Source: a virus
Virus record (IMG/VR): IMGVR_UViG_3300033388_001715
Span: 1-20,705 of that record
Length of the DNA: 20,705 nt
Strand: one strand, 5' to 3'
Positions within the stretch are counted from its first letter, which is position 1; every line of letters begins with the position of its first letter. A program made the translations under genes and the position numbers. A model generated the notes under the pieces. It saw only the letters and a program-made list of their open reading frames with translations, was not told the origin of the DNA and made no database searches. This document shows, in pieces, positions 1-5,109 of the stretch.

Positions 1-150
1 GCGAAAGCTATACGCGAATTATCAGAGGCGAATACAGATCAAGGCGATAGGGGAGTGCAGGAGTACAGGCGAGAGCAAAGAGCGATCTATTCATCCTTGT
101 ATGATTTAATTGAACGGTACAGAGGTTATAGAATAGGAAAAGACACATAA
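1..150 (+). CDS. 3' end of an unknown gene (5' part outside window)
   Basis: An open frame runs from the first base of the window to a TAA at 148-150 and gives 49 residues. The visible C-terminus is highly charged, rich in Arg, Glu, Asp and Tyr (for example DLIERYRGYRIGKDT), and looks helical. I do not recognise the family. The frame is open from base 1 with no need for a start, and the stop is followed at once by a structured intergenic region, which supports it being the true tail of a gene. Its TAA lies inside the left outer arm of the first attC-like palindrome (147-216). Function unknown. Confidence 0.6.
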   Translation, partial: AKAIRELSEANTDQGDRGVQEYRREQRAIYSSLYDLIERYRGYRIGKDT

Positions 151-216
151 CCTTTGCAATAAACAGCAAGGGAAGTTGGAACAACTGTACGCAGTCTGAT
201 TTGATTGCGTTGTTAT
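147..216. repeat. attC-like imperfect palindrome 1 (structured intergenic element)
   Basis: Outer arms ATAAC (147-151) and GTTAT (212-216) pair perfectly. After short spacers (152-155 and 209-211), GCAATAAACAG (156-166) pairs with 196-208, with two unpaired bases on the 3' arm (A199 and G203). Inside lies a smaller perfect hairpin, AGTTG/CAACT (174-178 and 182-186). This AAC/GTT core, short unpaired spacer and inner stem with bulged bases is the layout of integron attC sites. It is not a perfect match to the attC consensus, and the bulged bases are on the arm opposite to the usual one. Alternatives are an RNA structure or a terminator-like element. Confidence 0.4.
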
Positions 217-237
217 ATTACGATAGGGGATTGGAAA

Positions 238-351
238 GTGAAATTACCAGAAGAATTAAAGCCGGTATTAGCAAAGATTTTTACCGTTACTGATTTGGGT
301 GCAAATATTTATCATGAGGTCGTTTATCATGATGGTGAGAGCTGGAAATAG
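238..351 (+). CDS. Small 37-residue protein, unknown function (possibly truncated by frameshift)
   Basis: GTG start at 238 with a good ribosome binding site (AGGGGA, 225-230) seven bases upstream; TAG stop at 349-351. The product ends in a run with HEVVYHDGESWK, an acidic/aromatic pattern I associate loosely with small accessory phage proteins, but I cannot name a family. Directly after the stop, the +1 frame continues with a plausible sequence (SKGYGYSVGWQCFITRN, 350-403), so the gene may have been about 54 residues and lost its frame at the AAA-TAG junction. It is the only gene between the two attC-like palindromes. Too short for family assignment from sequence alone. Confidence 0.5.
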   Translation: MKLPEELKPVLAKIFTVTDLGANIYHEVVYHDGESWK

Positions 352-387
352 CAAAGGCTATGGCTACTCAGTGGGCTGGCAGTGCTT

Positions 388-442
388 TATAACAAGAAAT
401 TAATCGGCGCATCTTTTCGCGCCCGTTTAATGTAGTGTTATA
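388..442. repeat. attC-like imperfect palindrome 2 (structured intergenic element)
   Basis: Outer arms TATAACA (388-394) and TGTTATA (436-442) are perfectly complementary over 7 bp. Four-base unpaired spacers follow on both sides (AGAA 395-398 and GTAG 432-435). The inner stem pairs ATTAATCGGCGC (399-410) with GCGCCCGTTTAAT (419-431), giving 11 pairs, one T/T mismatch and one extra C on the 3' arm. The loop is ATCTTTTC (411-418). The architecture closely parallels element 147-216, although the inner sequences differ; both end in TGTTATATT. It sits just upstream of the ribosome binding site of the next gene. There is no U-tract, so a standard intrinsic terminator is unlikely. Confidence 0.45.
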
Positions 443-457
443 TTTAAGGTGAGACAA

Positions 458-901
458 ATGAAGAAGAAAAGAAACAAGAAATACAACCCAGTGAAACACG
501 CTGAAATATGCACAGACTACGCACTCAAAAACCTACTAGTTGCATTTGTAACCAATGATGATAAGTGCATTCTAGTTAATAAGAAAGGCGAGCTAATACA
601 CTTATCAGAGCGCATATACAAAGCTATTGCCGAGGTTAAGCACAAGTGGTCGGTTTATATGGCGGCATTTGGTGAGCAGGTAGACGGAAAGCCTTACACT
701 AAATCAAGTGAGGTTATCACAAGTAACAGGCACTACCAGTATGAGCTAGTTGATACACTAAACAAAGAGCACAGCAAGTTAGTTAAGAATTTTAACAACG
801 AGCAATTCAGGGGAGCGGGTTGGCTAGCTAGTCCGGTGGGTGCTGAGTTAAGTGAGGAGCAGGCTTTTGATATATTCGAGAAGCTTGGGGCTTTTAAATA
901 G
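458..901 (+). CDS. Hypothetical phage protein, 147 residues
   Basis: I prefer ATG 458 over the in-frame GTG at 449 because the ribosome binding site AAGGTGAG (446-453) would overlap the GTG but lies five bases before the ATG. The product begins with a Lys/Arg-rich stretch (MKKKRNKKYNP), has a mixed alpha/beta middle with a short strand-turn-strand pattern (CILVNKKGELIHL) and ends with an acidic helix (ELSEEQAFDIFEKLGAFK). No membrane segment, signal peptide or known catalytic motif is visible. It begins the block of small unknown genes and is separated from the next gene by about 50 bases with no clear promoter. Function unknown. Confidence 0.75.
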   Translation: MKKKRNKKYNPVKHAEICTDYALKNLLVAFVTNDDKCILVNKKGELIHLSERIYKAIAEVKHKWSVYMAAFGEQVDGKPYTKSSEVITSNRHYQYELVDTLNKEHSKLVKNFNNEQFRGAGWLASPVGAELSEEQAFDIFEKLGAFK

Positions 902-953
902 ATAAAAACGGTTAATTTTGCTACAATAAAACAACAGACAAAGGTGGAATATT

Positions 954-1496
954 ATGGTCACTATAAACATATCAGATGAGTTATACACTGAAATCACAAA
1001 GACGCTGAACGATACGCGCAACGCCAAGAACTCAATGACTCACGAGCTAGAGAGTCAACAGCTAGACCTAGGCACAGCCATTAGCGAGCTTAAACACCCA
1101 TCAGCAGTGGTTGAGTTAATGAAGGCATCGGATAATGCGCAGGCTAACATTGAATTGCTTAATAAGATATTGAGACAAGTCAGTGTCACGAGTGCTTTTA
1201 CGTCAAAAAAACTATCAGAAGAAGCCGCAACCGAGATATTAAGCAAGCTAGACAATGAATCAGTATTTAGTCCTTCATTCTTCATTCCATCAACGGGGTG
1301 TAGTAATCCAAAAATGAGCAAAGAAGAACACTTAAGCCATTTAAATTATTTAGAGTCACTAAAAAAACATGATAGAGATTCTTTATGTGTACCAAGGAGG
1401 GAGGGTGCGTTCTGGTTTGGTCACTGCCTCACTGTCGATGAGTACATTAGCTCATATAGAAAAGAGTGTATTAAAGAAGGCTGGATTGATGACTAA
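954..1496 (+). CDS. Hypothetical phage protein, 180 residues
   Basis: ATG 954 follows AAGGTGGA (941-948) at a normal distance. The N-terminus (TINISDELYTEITKTL) has a strand-then-helix look that recalls ribbon-helix-helix or other small regulatory folds, but the rest is mostly helical and the resemblance is weak. Residues about 15-100 are amphipathic helices, followed by a C-terminal part with several aromatic and Cys residues (GAFWFGHCLTVDEYISSYRK). No zinc-binding spacing is evident. The last eight bases overlap the start of the next gene (ATGACTAA, 1489-1496), so the two are probably translationally coupled. I do not recognise the family. Confidence 0.75.
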   Translation: MVTINISDELYTEITKTLNDTRNAKNSMTHELESQQLDLGTAISELKHPSAVVELMKASDNAQANIELLNKILRQVSVTSAFTSKKLSEEAATEILSKLDNESVFSPSFFIPSTGCSNPKMSKEEHLSHLNYLESLKKHDRDSLCVPRREGAFWFGHCLTVDEYISSYRKECIKEGWIDD

Positions 1497-1719
1497 CATA
1501 ACCAGGCAGCTAACAATATCAAAAGAGCTCGACGACAATATAGGGCCAATGGCTGATAAGTTAAGCGGCGGGGATAAGGGTAAGTTAATCCTCGGCGCGC
1601 TCAGTGTAATGGATATATATTGCAAAGAGCTAAACAAGTCAGAATCTAAAAACATAGACATAGCGATTATAGAAGGCAGTGAGATACTAGCCAGGTTAAG
1701 CGGTGGTGAGAATGAGTAA
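1489..1719 (+). CDS. Small hypothetical protein, 76 residues
   Basis: The frame is open from 1369, but ATG 1489 is the credible start. It has AAGAAGG (1474-1480) eight bases upstream and overlaps the preceding stop by eight bases, the junction type used repeatedly here. The product is helical and charged, with a SGGDKGKL turn in the middle. It ends in SGGENE, where the codons for GGE also serve as the ribosome binding site of the following gene. No recognised domain. Overlap with the next gene is again eight bases (ATGAGTAA, 1712-1719). Confidence 0.7.
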   Translation: MTNITRQLTISKELDDNIGPMADKLSGGDKGKLILGALSVMDIYCKELNKSESKNIDIAIIEGSEILARLSGGENE

Positions 1720-2038
1720 TTTAACAATCATAAGACCAAATCCTTATTTTATAACACCAAGTACCGACGTTTTCACCAAAGTTGAACCTGGCAGTGATGA
1801 TGAGGTCTTGCTTTCAAACGTGGCCATAAATATAAATTTAGCAACCTCGATAGTCAAATTAACAGAAACGACTGTCAAAGATAATTGTGGTGAGTTGCGT
1901 TATTTTGCGGATGATCCGATTTACTCTATTGAGTTTGTTTTTCATGAGCGGTGCTGCAAGTACTGGGTTTATGAGACAAAAGAAGATCGTGACGCAGACT
2001 ACATAAGAATAATATCAATAGGCGGCAGTAATGAGTAA
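1712..2038 (+). CDS. Small hypothetical protein, 108 residues
   Basis: ATG 1712 is chosen over an in-frame GTG at 1703 because GGTGGTGAG (1702-1710) acts as the ribosome binding site and the start overlaps the upstream stop by eight bases. The product has a beta-rich pattern (NLTIIRPNPYFITP, VAININLATSIVKL) and a Cys-pair segment (FHERCCKYWVYETKEDRDADYIRIISI) that looks like a small beta-sheet domain. It may be a single-domain accessory protein, but no family is recognised. It ends in IGGSNE, with the next start inside the last eight bases (ATGAGTAA, 2031-2038). Confidence 0.7.
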   Translation: MSNLTIIRPNPYFITPSTDVFTKVEPGSDDEVLLSNVAININLATSIVKLTETTVKDNCGELRYFADDPIYSIEFVFHERCCKYWVYETKEDRDADYIRIISIGGSNE

Positions 2039-2320
2039 AAAAGAAAAGCCTGAGGGTTATGTATTCGGCAGCCCAACAAAGTAGCCGTCAAGCTTGGCGA
2101 TAGTTTGTGTCAAGGGTGGTGGGAGAAGGAAGGGCGTAAAGGTACGTTTGGCGGAATCGAAGGAATGAACGCAACTATGTACCAGTTCAACATGAAAAAC
2201 CGATTCAAAGAAGATTGGCGAGATAAGCAAGAGATTCAGCAGACGACTACTATTGTTGATATGACTGATGATGACATTGACGATGAGCTTGGTAGGTTAA
2301 TTGGTGGTGAAGATGAATAA
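2031..2320 (+). pseudogene. Frame-split small gene (about 96 residues if joined)
   Basis: ATG 2031 sits in the same 8-bp overlap junction as its neighbours and reads MSKKEKPEGYVFGSPTK, then TAG at 2082-2084. The -1 frame continues immediately with VAVKLGDSLCQGWW and stays open to TAA 2318-2320, ending in LIGGEDE at another 8-bp junction. Joining the frames at AAG/GTA (about 2079-2083) gives one protein with sensible composition. Translation from TTG 2105 or ATG 2165 lacks a good binding site. The split is most simply a one-base deletion or sequencing error. Programmed -1 slippage is possible, but the local sequence (A ACA AAG) is not a canonical heptamer. The joined product is acidic at its end, with no recognised domain. 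Confidence 0.65.
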
Positions 2321-2531
2321 TACAAAAAGGCGAATGTACGCTTATCCTACAACGAACGAAATACAAAGAATAAGAAGTAAAATTAATTTAACTAAATCCA
2401 AGATAAGCAACGCAAAAAACAAGAGTAAGCATGATAGTGAGTTTGATTTATGTTTCATGCTCTTGCTTCACTGGGTGATGACTGGCGTGGTAATTTTTAT
2501 TTTTGTGGCAGTAGATTGGGCACTATTATGA
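2313..2531 (+). CDS. Small membrane protein, 72 residues, unknown function
   Basis: ATG 2313 overlaps the preceding stop by eight bases (ATGAATAA) and has GGTGGTGA (2303-2310) as binding site. The first ~50 residues are basic and polar (MNNTKRRMYAYPTTNEIQRI and several Lys/Arg/Ser after it). The end is a single hydrophobic helix (FMLLLHWVMTGVVIFIFVAV, residues about 50-69). The layout suggests a tail-anchored inner-membrane protein with a basic cytoplasmic N-terminus. It overlaps the following gene by ATGA (2528-2531). No family recognised. Confidence 0.65.
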   Translation: MNNTKRRMYAYPTTNEIQRIRSKINLTKSKISNAKNKSKHDSEFDLCFMLLLHWVMTGVVIFIFVAVDWALL

Positions 2532-2707
2532 CAAGTAAACAAAAAACTATCGAAGCATTGCTTGCTGAATCCAATACGCAAAACGAACACTCGCTATCCA
2601 TCTTAAGGCAGGCGAAAATGGATTTAAGGTTAGCATCAATATATATTGTGTCAGCCGCGATTATAACCCTGCTTAACGTGTCATTTATGATTTGGAGTGC
2701 ATTATGA
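2528..2707 (+). CDS. Small tail-anchored membrane protein, 59 residues
   Basis: ATG 2528 overlaps the upstream stop by four bases (ATGA). The open frame extends further upstream, but there it would duplicate the coding region of the previous gene. The upstream binding site is weak, which fits coupling. The product is hydrophilic and helical for about 35 residues (MTSKQKTIEALLAESNTQNE) and ends in one hydrophobic helix (ASIYIVSAAIITLLNVSFMI). Its start context ATTATGACAAGTAA is nearly repeated at the start of the next gene (2701-2714). Function unknown. Confidence 0.6.
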   Translation: MTSKQKTIEALLAESNTQNEHSLSILRQAKMDLRLASIYIVSAAIITLLNVSFMIWSAL

Positions 2708-2898
2708 CAAGTAACCAAATCAAACAAATATCAGAGCTAGCAAGAGTTGACAACGAGATACTAACACTCGAAAAGCAGCTTGATAAACTCAACAAGCATA
2801 GACGCGCATTGATTAACAATAACAATATGAATAAATGGCCCAGCGATGAGCGCATTAATAACATCGGGCAGAACGGCAACACAGGCGAACACTATTAA
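2704..2898 (+). CDS. Small coiled-coil protein, 64 residues
   Basis: ATG 2704 overlaps the previous stop (ATGA) and has GGAG (2694-2697) six bases upstream. Residues about 5-40 form a clear heptad-like amphipathic helix (IKQISELARVDNEILTLEKQ) followed by basic residues and an Asn-rich stretch. The tail is polar. It shares the start MTSxQ with the gene just before it, which may mean a local duplication limited to the start region. No known domain. It is probably a small regulatory or host-interaction protein, but that is a guess. Confidence 0.6.
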   Translation: MTSNQIKQISELARVDNEILTLEKQLDKLNKHRRALINNNNMNKWPSDERINNIGQNGNTGEHY

Positions 2899-2909
2899 CA
2901 GGTGATAAC

Positions 2910-3167
2910 ATGACTATTGCATATAAAAACCAGTTTAAACCGTGGCAACCAGGCACCAATACAACTAACGAGCTGTATTACACTGAGTACAAGGAATTAA
3001 TATGGGATGTAGAAGATATGTTTAAACCTGACAATAGAGAGTGCGGCAGTGTTGATAACGCGCCGTTTATTCCTGGGCAGTGCGTTACTAATCAGATGGT
3101 GCTCGGCTGTGATGAGTATGACAATGACATGTATAAGATAGATATGATATTAAGAGGTGATGTGTGA
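2910..3167 (+). CDS. Hypothetical protein, 85 residues
   Basis: ATG 2910 follows AGGTGAT (2900-2906). The product is acidic and aromatic, with WQPGTNTTNELYYTEYKEL near the N-terminus and an FKPDNRECGSVDNAPF segment in the middle, where the two Cys (about residues 45 and 58) are far apart. No membrane helix or enzymatic motif is visible. It overlaps the next gene by GTGA (3164-3167), so they are likely coupled. Unknown function. Confidence 0.65.
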   Translation: MTIAYKNQFKPWQPGTNTTNELYYTEYKELIWDVEDMFKPDNRECGSVDNAPFIPGQCVTNQMVLGCDEYDNDMYKIDMILRGDV

Positions 3168-3382
3168 GCAAGTTAAACAAGAAGAAATACCTTAAGAAAA
3201 GGGTTAGACAGCTTGAAACTCAATCAAAAAGAGACGGCCTTAGGAATAAAAATATTAGGCAGCAACTGGAACTGGCGAATGCGGCGGCAAAGTTAGCTGG
3301 GGTGTCGGGTGATTACTCCGTTGTTGTTGAGAGGTTGTATCTAGCTCTCTGTCATTCTGAAAGTCACATTCAATTTAAATAG
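3164..3382 (+). CDS. Small basic helical protein, 72 residues
   Basis: GTG 3164 overlaps the preceding TGA, with AGAGGTGA (3153-3160) upstream. The first 25 residues are strongly basic (MSKLNKKKYLKKRVRQLETQ) and the rest is helical with small residues (LANAAAKLAG). A basic helical protein of this size could bind nucleic acid, but there is no recognisable DNA-binding fold. It is followed after seven bases by the ATG of a tiny Lys/Pro-rich ORF. Unknown function. Confidence 0.6.
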   Translation: MSKLNKKKYLKKRVRQLETQSKRDGLRNKNIRQQLELANAAAKLAGVSGDYSVVVERLYLALCHSESHIQFK

Positions 3383-3389
3383 GTGAGGC

Positions 3390-3461
3390 ATGAACCCAAC
3401 AAACCCAAAGAAAAGACCGGCAGGCAAAAGAAGCCCAAAGAAACACCCATTAAAGGGGTAG
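3390..3461 (+). CDS. Micro-ORF: 23-residue Lys/Pro-rich basic peptide
   Basis: ATG 3390 lies close behind a strong binding site AGGTGAGG (3381-3388), with stop TAG 3459-3461. The product is very basic, with repeated Pro-Lys-Lys type motifs (NPKKRPAGKRSPKK). The stop region contains AAGGGG (3453-3458), which is the binding site for the lysozyme-like gene starting at 3465, so the peptide may work mainly as a coupling leader. Similar tiny basic ORFs occur at 4453 and 17000. Expression is unproven. Confidence 0.45.
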   Translation: MNPTNPKKRPAGKRSPKKHPLKG

Positions 3462-3464
3462 TAT

Positions 3465-3938
3465 ATGATCAACCCAACACAACTAAGAAACCTAATAACT
3501 CGCACACTAAAACAGATACCAAGCGGCTACAGTGTTGATGCTGTTGAGTTGTTAATGATGATAGCGGCCCATGAGTCAAAGCTTGGTACTTATCTTAGGC
3601 AAACCAATAACGGGCCAGCTCTCGGCGCATGGGAAATGGAGGTTGCCACACATGATGACACTTGGATTAATGGTGATAGCTGCGAGATTAACGCTAGCCA
3701 CTTTGGTTATATTTGGGAGGGCGAGCAAACAGCAAGTAAGCTAGAGTATGATTTACAGTACCAGATACTAATGGCGAGGCAAAGGTTATTCATGAAGCCG
3801 GAGGCCCTGCCAGATTCAAAGGATAAGCATGCAATGGGTCATTACTGTAAAAAGCACTGGAACACGGTTCACGGCAAGGCAGCAGCTAGTGATTATATGG
3901 CTGCTTATGATTACTATTGTGGGAGGGTTTTAACATGA
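3465..3938 (+). CDS. Lysozyme-like / transglycosylase-type protein, probable endolysin
   Basis: The 157-residue product has the signature of a lysozyme-superfamily muramidase. A helix ends in AAHESKLGTYLRQ (E37 is the candidate catalytic acid), followed by LGAWEMEVATHDD (54-65), then a long helix with DLQYQILMARQRLF (96-109) and a C-terminal HWNTVHGKAAASDYMAAYDY. These resemble the E-S and G-x-x-Q/E motifs of lytic transglycosylase-type domains. No signal peptide is present, so export would need the holin downstream. The next gene is a one-helix membrane peptide starting inside the stop (ATGA, 3935-3938), followed by a holin, which supports a lysis role. A virion-associated muralytic role cannot be excluded. 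Confidence 0.65.
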   Translation: MINPTQLRNLITRTLKQIPSGYSVDAVELLMMIAAHESKLGTYLRQTNNGPALGAWEMEVATHDDTWINGDSCEINASHFGYIWEGEQTASKLEYDLQYQILMARQRLFMKPEALPDSKDKHAMGHYCKKHWNTVHGKAAASDYMAAYDYYCGRVLT

Positions 3939-4018
3939 GTGAATGGTTTTATAAGAGAGTCATGTTCGCTGTTGTTATTATGTTTATTTTATTCCTTATG
4001 CTGGCGGTGTTTATATGA
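3935..4018 (+). CDS. 27-residue single-helix membrane peptide in the lysis cassette
   Basis: ATG 3935 overlaps the endolysin stop (ATGA), and its own stop overlaps the holin start (ATGA, 4015-4018). A strong binding site, GGGAGGG (3921-3927), lies about seven bases upstream. After MSEWFYKRV the peptide is one uninterrupted hydrophobic helix (MFAVVIMFILFLMLAVFI) to the end. The basic residues just before the helix favour an N-in orientation. Its exact fit between lysis genes suggests a holin partner or regulator (antiholin or pinholin type), but that is an inference from position. Confidence 0.6.
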   Translation: MSEWFYKRVMFAVVIMFILFLMLAVFI

Positions 4019-4413
4019 GTTTCTTTAGTAATCTATTTAGCGTAGGCGCAGCAGAGCCAATCAAAGCAGTTGGAAATATATTTGACGAGCTGTTTACTAG
4101 CGATGAGGAGCGAGAGCAAGCCAAGGTAATGCTTAAGAAGATTGAGCAACACCCTGCGCTGGTTCAAGCTGAGATAAATAAAGTGCAAGCTCAGCATCGA
4201 TCAACATTTGTTGCGGGTGCTCGACCTTTCTTGATGTGGGTGTGTGGCCTTGGTTTTCTATTCGCGTTTGTTATCAACCCGGTATTAGCTTGGATAATGC
4301 CAGAGATTGGGGCACCTGAGCTGCCAATTGATGTAATGATGGAGCTAACGCTTGCAATGCTCGGCCTTGCTGGTTTAAGAACTGTTGAAAAGATTAAAGG
4401 TGTAGCAAAGTAA
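4015..4413 (+). CDS. Holin of the 3TM (gene-transfer-release) type
   Basis: The 132-residue product matches the family known as holin of 3TMs for gene-transfer release. It has a short N-terminal amphipathic segment, an acidic/basic helix (DEEREQAKVMLKKIEQ), a conserved-looking STFVAGARPFLMWVCGLGF leading into a first strong membrane helix (about 72-94), a loop with MPEIGAPELP, and a second membrane helix (about 105-124, MMELTLAMLGLAGLRTVEKI). Such proteins form lesions in the inner membrane to release the endolysin. It follows the lysozyme-like gene and the 27-residue membrane peptide with ATGA coupling. Confidence 0.8.
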   Translation: MSFFSNLFSVGAAEPIKAVGNIFDELFTSDEEREQAKVMLKKIEQHPALVQAEINKVQAQHRSTFVAGARPFLMWVCGLGFLFAFVINPVLAWIMPEIGAPELPIDVMMELTLAMLGLAGLRTVEKIKGVAK

Positions 4414-4452
4414 TGCTATACTAATTAAACCGTCAACTAACCGGAGATGATA

Positions 4453-4506
4453 ATGGGTAAATCTAAAACGCCACCAAAACCAAAGAAACCAACGAAGCGC
4501 AAGTAA
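4453..4506 (+). CDS. Micro-ORF: 17-residue basic Lys/Pro peptide
   Basis: ATG 4453 has GGAG (4443-4446) six bases upstream and encodes MGKSKTPPKPKKPTKRK before TAA 4504-4506. The stop overlaps the start of the next gene in a TAATG arrangement, so ribosomes terminating here can restart on the membrane protein gene. Together with the ORFs at 3390 and 17000 it forms a set of very short basic Pro/Lys/Gln-rich frames with good binding sites. It may be a coupling leader or a real peptide. Confidence 0.45.
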   Translation: MGKSKTPPKPKKPTKRK

Positions 4507-4967
4507 TGAAACTAGCCTTTGCACTGTGTGTGAGTCTCATCTTTGAGGCTCTAACATATCATCAATCAATCGACTTCGTATCAAATAACATAAACTTTGC
4601 TTTCGGGCTGTCTCTCCCGCAATCTGCTATAATAACCACAGCAATAGTTGCGCTTGTAAAACTTGTTGTTGTATGTGCTTGCATTGACATATCAAAAACA
4701 AAATCAAATCTACTTGTTATACTGCTTGCTATGTGCGCCCTGTTTGACTGCTTCTTAATCACCTTGTTTTTAAATAATAGTATGTATGCTATATTATTTA
4801 ATATTAGTGAGATTTTTGGCGATGTTTATAGGGCTATCGAGGTTGTTTGTATTGTGAGTATTTTATTTGATGCTATTCATGTTCTGTTTTTTAGTGATTC
4901 TATACCCAGTTCTCGCCGTGATAGCGATAAAGCTAGCCGAGGTATTTGTGTGGGTGATAAAGTATGA
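4506..4967 (+). CDS. Four-helix membrane protein, unknown, in lysis block
   Basis: The 153-residue product has hydrophobic stretches near residues 3-18, 41-60, 68-90 and 108-130, then a polar tail (SDSIPSSRRDSDKASRGICV). It is coupled to the 17-residue ORF upstream (TAATG) and overlaps the next gene by ATGA (4964-4967). Its position after the 3TM holin suggests a second holin-like or other membrane-acting lysis component, but no named family is recognised. The last 100 bases overlap a second open frame (4870-5109) that is also hydrophobic, so this stretch may encode two proteins. Confidence 0.65.
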   Translation: MKLAFALCVSLIFEALTYHQSIDFVSNNINFAFGLSLPQSAIITTAIVALVKLVVVCACIDISKTKSNLLVILLAMCALFDCFLITLFLNNSMYAILFNISEIFGDVYRAIEVVCIVSILFDAIHVLFFSDSIPSSRRDSDKASRGICVGDKV

Positions 4968-5109
4968 GCGACGAGCAGGAGAAACCTTGGTCAACAGACT
5001 TAGCTCTGATGAACCAGAAAGTGGAACATATAGTAGAGATGCAAGCGAGAACGAACGAGCATCTTCAGCAGACAATGGAAACAATGGCGGCGGCAATAGT
5101 AGAAATTAA
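4870..5109 (+). CDS. Possible overlapping gene: one-helix membrane protein
   Basis: A third frame reads from ATG 4870 (alternatives TTG 4867 and ATG 4879) to TAA 5107-5109. It begins with a strong hydrophobic helix (FMFCFLVILYPVLAVIAIKL), continues with WVIKYERRAG and then a long hydrophilic Ser/Glu/Asn/Gly tail. It overlaps the end of the four-helix gene and the start of the coiled-coil gene. The membrane-helix-plus-polar-tail pattern recalls nested lysis genes such as Rz/Rz1, but no lipobox Cys is present. The upstream binding site is weak (GTGAG at 4854-4858), so it may be a chance frame. Confidence 0.3.
   Translation: MLFMFCFLVILYPVLAVIAIKLAEVFVWVIKYERRAGETLVNRLSSDEPESGTYSRDASENERASSADNGNNGGGNSRN

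Noticed and set aside
147-216. Cloverleaf-like folding that could suggest a tRNA
   Set aside because: The outer stem is only five pairs and there is no GTTC-type T loop, no proper anticodon arm and no seven-base acceptor stem.
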